NCBI RefSeq assembly: GCF_001955695.1
Contig: NZ_CP019236.1
Location: forward strand, 1,736,001 to 1,800,000
Source: Rhodoferax koreense
GTDB taxonomy: Bacteria; Pseudomonadota; Gammaproteobacteria; Burkholderiales; Burkholderiaceae_C
Length of the DNA: 64,000 nucleotides
Direction: 5' to 3'
The position numbers were made by a program, and so were the translations under genes. Shown one piece after another: positions 62,569 to 64,000 of the stretch. Under the pieces are notes generated by a model that was given only the letters and a program-made list of their open reading frames with translations, did not search any database and was not told the origin of the DNA. Position 1 is the first letter of the stretch, and each line of letters starts with the position of its first letter.

Positions 62569-63087
62569 TCAGCGGATCTTGGGCGGGTCGCCAGCCGGTG
62601 CGGCGATCGGCTCGATGACCACCTTGCCGGCGCCGCGTTGCACCAGGCCGATCTTTGCCGCTGCCGCGCGGCTGATGTCGATCAGCCGGTTGGCGATGTG
62701 CGGTCCGCGGTCGGTGATGCGCACGACGACGCTGCGGCCGGTGCTGAGGAGTGTCACCTGCACCCAGGTGCCGAACGGCAGGGTGGGGTGGGCGGCCGTG
62801 AGTGCACTGGCGTCGAATGCTTCGCCGGATGCGGTGCGCTTGCGGTGGAAGGTGTTGCCGTACCAGCTGGCGATGCCGGTTTCGGCGTCCTTGACGATGT
62901 TTTCGGCCGCGGCCAAGGCTGGCAATTCGTCCTTGGTCGCATCGGCCGTGGTGTCTGTGGTCTTCTCGACGTTGATGGACGCAGCGAGTTCCGCGTCAGC
63001 GGCCTGCACCGATGCCGTGCCGCTGGCAAGCAGCAACGCAAGCGCGGCGGCAAACAGCTGGGAGGGCAGGGGACGGACCACGGTCAT
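62569..63087 (-). CDS. RlpA-like double-psi beta-barrel protein
   Basis: A 172-residue exported protein with a signal peptide (about 5-30, ASGTASVQA-A) and one RlpA-like domain: GIASWYGNTFHRKRTASGEAFDASALTAAHPTLPFGT and VRITDRGPHIANRLIDISRAAAAKIGL, including the catalytic Asp in ITDRGP. RlpA proteins cut naked glycan strands of peptidoglycan and act at the septum. There is no lipobox and no SPOR domain, so this is a short, soluble version. Start at 63087 chosen; 63096 is also possible. Confidence 0.83.
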   Translation of the reverse strand: MTVVRPLPSQLFAAALALLLASGTASVQAADAELAASINVEKTTDTTADATKDELPALAAAENIVKDAETGIASWYGNTFHRKRTASGEAFDASALTAAHPTLPFGTWVQVTLLSTGRSVVVRITDRGPHIANRLIDISRAAAAKIGLVQRGAGKVVIEPIAAPAGDPPKIR

Positions 63088-63224
63088 GGGGCGCATCCTA
63101 AACGTTCTGGCGCCGCGGCCCTGCAACAACGCGTAACCCCGGCCGCTCGGTCAAGCTCGCCATCGGGTTAAAATCCGGGTCTGTTTTCAACCCACAGATA
63201 AGAGCGAGAAAGGCACACCAGGTT

Positions 63225-63275
63225 ATGACACCGCGAACTACACCGTCGAAGTTTTCACAACGACCAAGGCCGTAG
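63225..63275 (+). CDS. Possible thrS leader peptide with three early Thr codons
   Basis: A 16-codon frame, MTPRTTPSKFSQRPRP, begins with ATG at 63225 behind AGAAAGG and has Thr at positions 2, 5 and 6. It lies in the thrS leader, upstream of a terminator-like hairpin. The codon content and place suit an attenuation leader peptide, but so short a frame may be chance. Confidence 0.35.
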   Translation: MTPRTTPSKFSQRPRP

Positions 63276-63345
63276 TCCGCGCGCCTAGGGCGTGTTCAGC
63301 TATCAAATTCGAAAAAGCGCGGCATCCGGTCCGCGCTTTTTTCTT
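63264..63345 (+). promoter_or_regulatory. Candidate thrS attenuator: leader hairpin and intrinsic terminator
   Basis: Hairpin 1: CCAAGGC (63264-63270) with GCCTAGG (63283-63289), one mismatch, loop holding CCGCGC. Hairpin 2: AAAAAGCGCGG (63312-63322) with CCGCGCTTTTTT (63331-63342), a strong intrinsic terminator ending 21 bases before thrS. CCGCGC at 63277-63282 can also pair with GCGCGG at 63317-63322, which would break the terminator. Together these form a switchable arrangement; function is inferred. Confidence 0.5.
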
Positions 63346-63366
63346 GTCTCTTCGAAAATCAAAATC

Positions 63367-64000
63367 ATGATCCAGATTACGCTTCCCGATGGTTCCCAAC
63401 GTGAATTCCCCGGCCCGGTGACGGTGGCCGAAGTGGCGGCCTCGATTGGCACCGGCCTGGCCAAGGCCGCGCTGGCCGGCAAGATCGACGGGAAAGTGGT
63501 CGACACCAGCTACCAGATCACGGCGAACAGCCCGCTGTCGATCATCACGGCGAAGGACGCCGACGGGCTGGACGTGATCCGCCACTCCACGGCCCACTTG
63601 CTGGCCTATGCGGTGAAGGAGCTGTTTCCCGACGCGCAGGTCACAATCGGCCCCGTGATCGAGAACGGCTTCTACTATGACTTCTCGTACAAGAGGCCCT
63701 TCACGCCCGAAGACCTGACGGCCATCGAGAAGAAGATGGCCGAGCTCGCCGCCCGTGACGAGCCGGTGACGCGCCGCGTCCTGCCACGCGACGAAGCCGT
63801 GGCGTACTTCAAGAGCATCGGCGAACACTACAAGGCCGAGATCATCGCCAGCATCCCGGCGAACGAGGACGTGTCGCTGTACCGCGAAGGTCAATTCGAA
63901 GATCTATGCCGCGGCCCGCACGTGCCGAGCACGGGCAAGCTGAAATTCTTCAAGCTCATGAAGCTGGCCGGCGCGTATTGGCGTGGCGACCACAACAACG
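63367..64000 (+). CDS. thrS: Threonyl-tRNA synthetase, N-terminal part (cut by window end)
   Basis: Charges tRNA-Thr with threonine. The visible 211 residues hold the TGS domain (1-64, [26 protein letters not shown]), then the editing domain with [17 protein letters not shown] (the HxxxH zinc-type motif) and [14 protein letters not shown]. The catalytic core lies beyond the window. The frame has no stop before base 64000. The ATG is preceded by a 21-base spacer after a terminator-like hairpin, so expression probably depends on read-through. Confidence 0.95.
   Translation, partial: MIQITLPDGSQREFPGPVTVAEVAASIGTGLAKAALAGKIDGKVVDTSYQITANSPLSIITAKDADGLDVIRHSTAHLLAYAVKELFPDAQVTIGPVIENGFYYDFSYKRPFTPEDLTAIEKKMAELAARDEPVTRRVLPRDEAVAYFKSIGEHYKAEIIASIPANEDVSLYREGQFEDLCRGPHVPSTGKLKFFKLMKLAGAYWRGDHNN

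Noticed and set aside
63160..63366. T-box riboswitch upstream of thrS
   Set aside because: No conserved T-box sequence or specifier-loop architecture is visible, and T-boxes are not expected in betaproteobacteria.

Overview
The window is about 64 kb of high-GC chromosome from a betaproteobacterium. The gene content points to Burkholderiales, most likely family Comamonadaceae: a rhodanese-grxC-secB-gpsA block, FlhDC-type flagellar control, a BLUF gene coupled to folE, an RibH2-like lumazine synthase behind an FMN riboswitch, PEP-CTERM sorting and a SWIB protein with a Lys/Ala tail. No species is named because the sequence alone does not support one. I see one tRNA gene and no rRNA, CRISPR array, insertion sequence or prophage.

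Layout. 1-10.8 kb: a tightly coupled, eight-gene exopolysaccharide operon, already open at the left edge. It has a processive family 2 glycosyltransferase, a bactofilin-like protein, two paralogous deacetylase-like proteins, UDP-GlcNAc 2-epimerase, a YaiO-type outer-membrane barrel, a polytopic membrane protein and a secreted glycosidase-like protein. It matches none of the textbook Pel, PNAG, cellulose or alginate operons and is the best candidate for an undescribed system. 11.1-20 kb: tRNA-Lys, a hydrolase, a PfkB kinase, guaC with a terminator-like hairpin in its leader, then nudB, an ybhP-like gene, clsB, folE, a BLUF photoreceptor, an EamA transporter and a DUF429-like gene. 20-24.7 kb: a periplasmic binding protein and two diguanylate cyclases, one of them in an operon with a MinD/FlhG-like ATPase. 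24.7-32.7 kb: SulP transporter, nuclease, ThiF/MoeB-like protein, C-terminal processing protease, gpmA, and the rhodanese-grxC-secB-gpsA block. 32.9-35.1 kb: flhD-flhC followed by a second flhD, then ribH with its FMN riboswitch on the opposite strand. 35.1-45.3 kb: SNF2 helicase, a multi-PAS histidine kinase divergent from an OmpR-type regulator, a thiamine-diphosphate enzyme, and a LysR gene divergent from an NmrA-like oxidoreductase operon. 45.3-48.5 kb: a large PEP-CTERM surface protein, a small membrane protein and a LysR-like gene remnant. 48.5-54.3 kb: a complete Dpp-type peptide ABC importer. 54.5-64 kb: SWIB protein, a second EamA transporter, a gamma-glutamylcyclotransferase-like protein, a polyamine importer (potFGHI) with an internal terminator, aceA with palindromes in an AT-rich leader, an RlpA-like protein, and the start of thrS behind a possible attenuator.

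Themes. Several genes bear on the choice between swimming and surface life: exopolysaccharide synthesis, two c-di-GMP synthases with product-inhibition motifs, FlhDC control, a MinD/FlhG-like ATPase, a blue-light sensor and a PEP-CTERM surface protein. Several loci look controlled at the RNA level: ribH (FMN riboswitch), thrS and guaC leaders, and the terminator between potF and potG.
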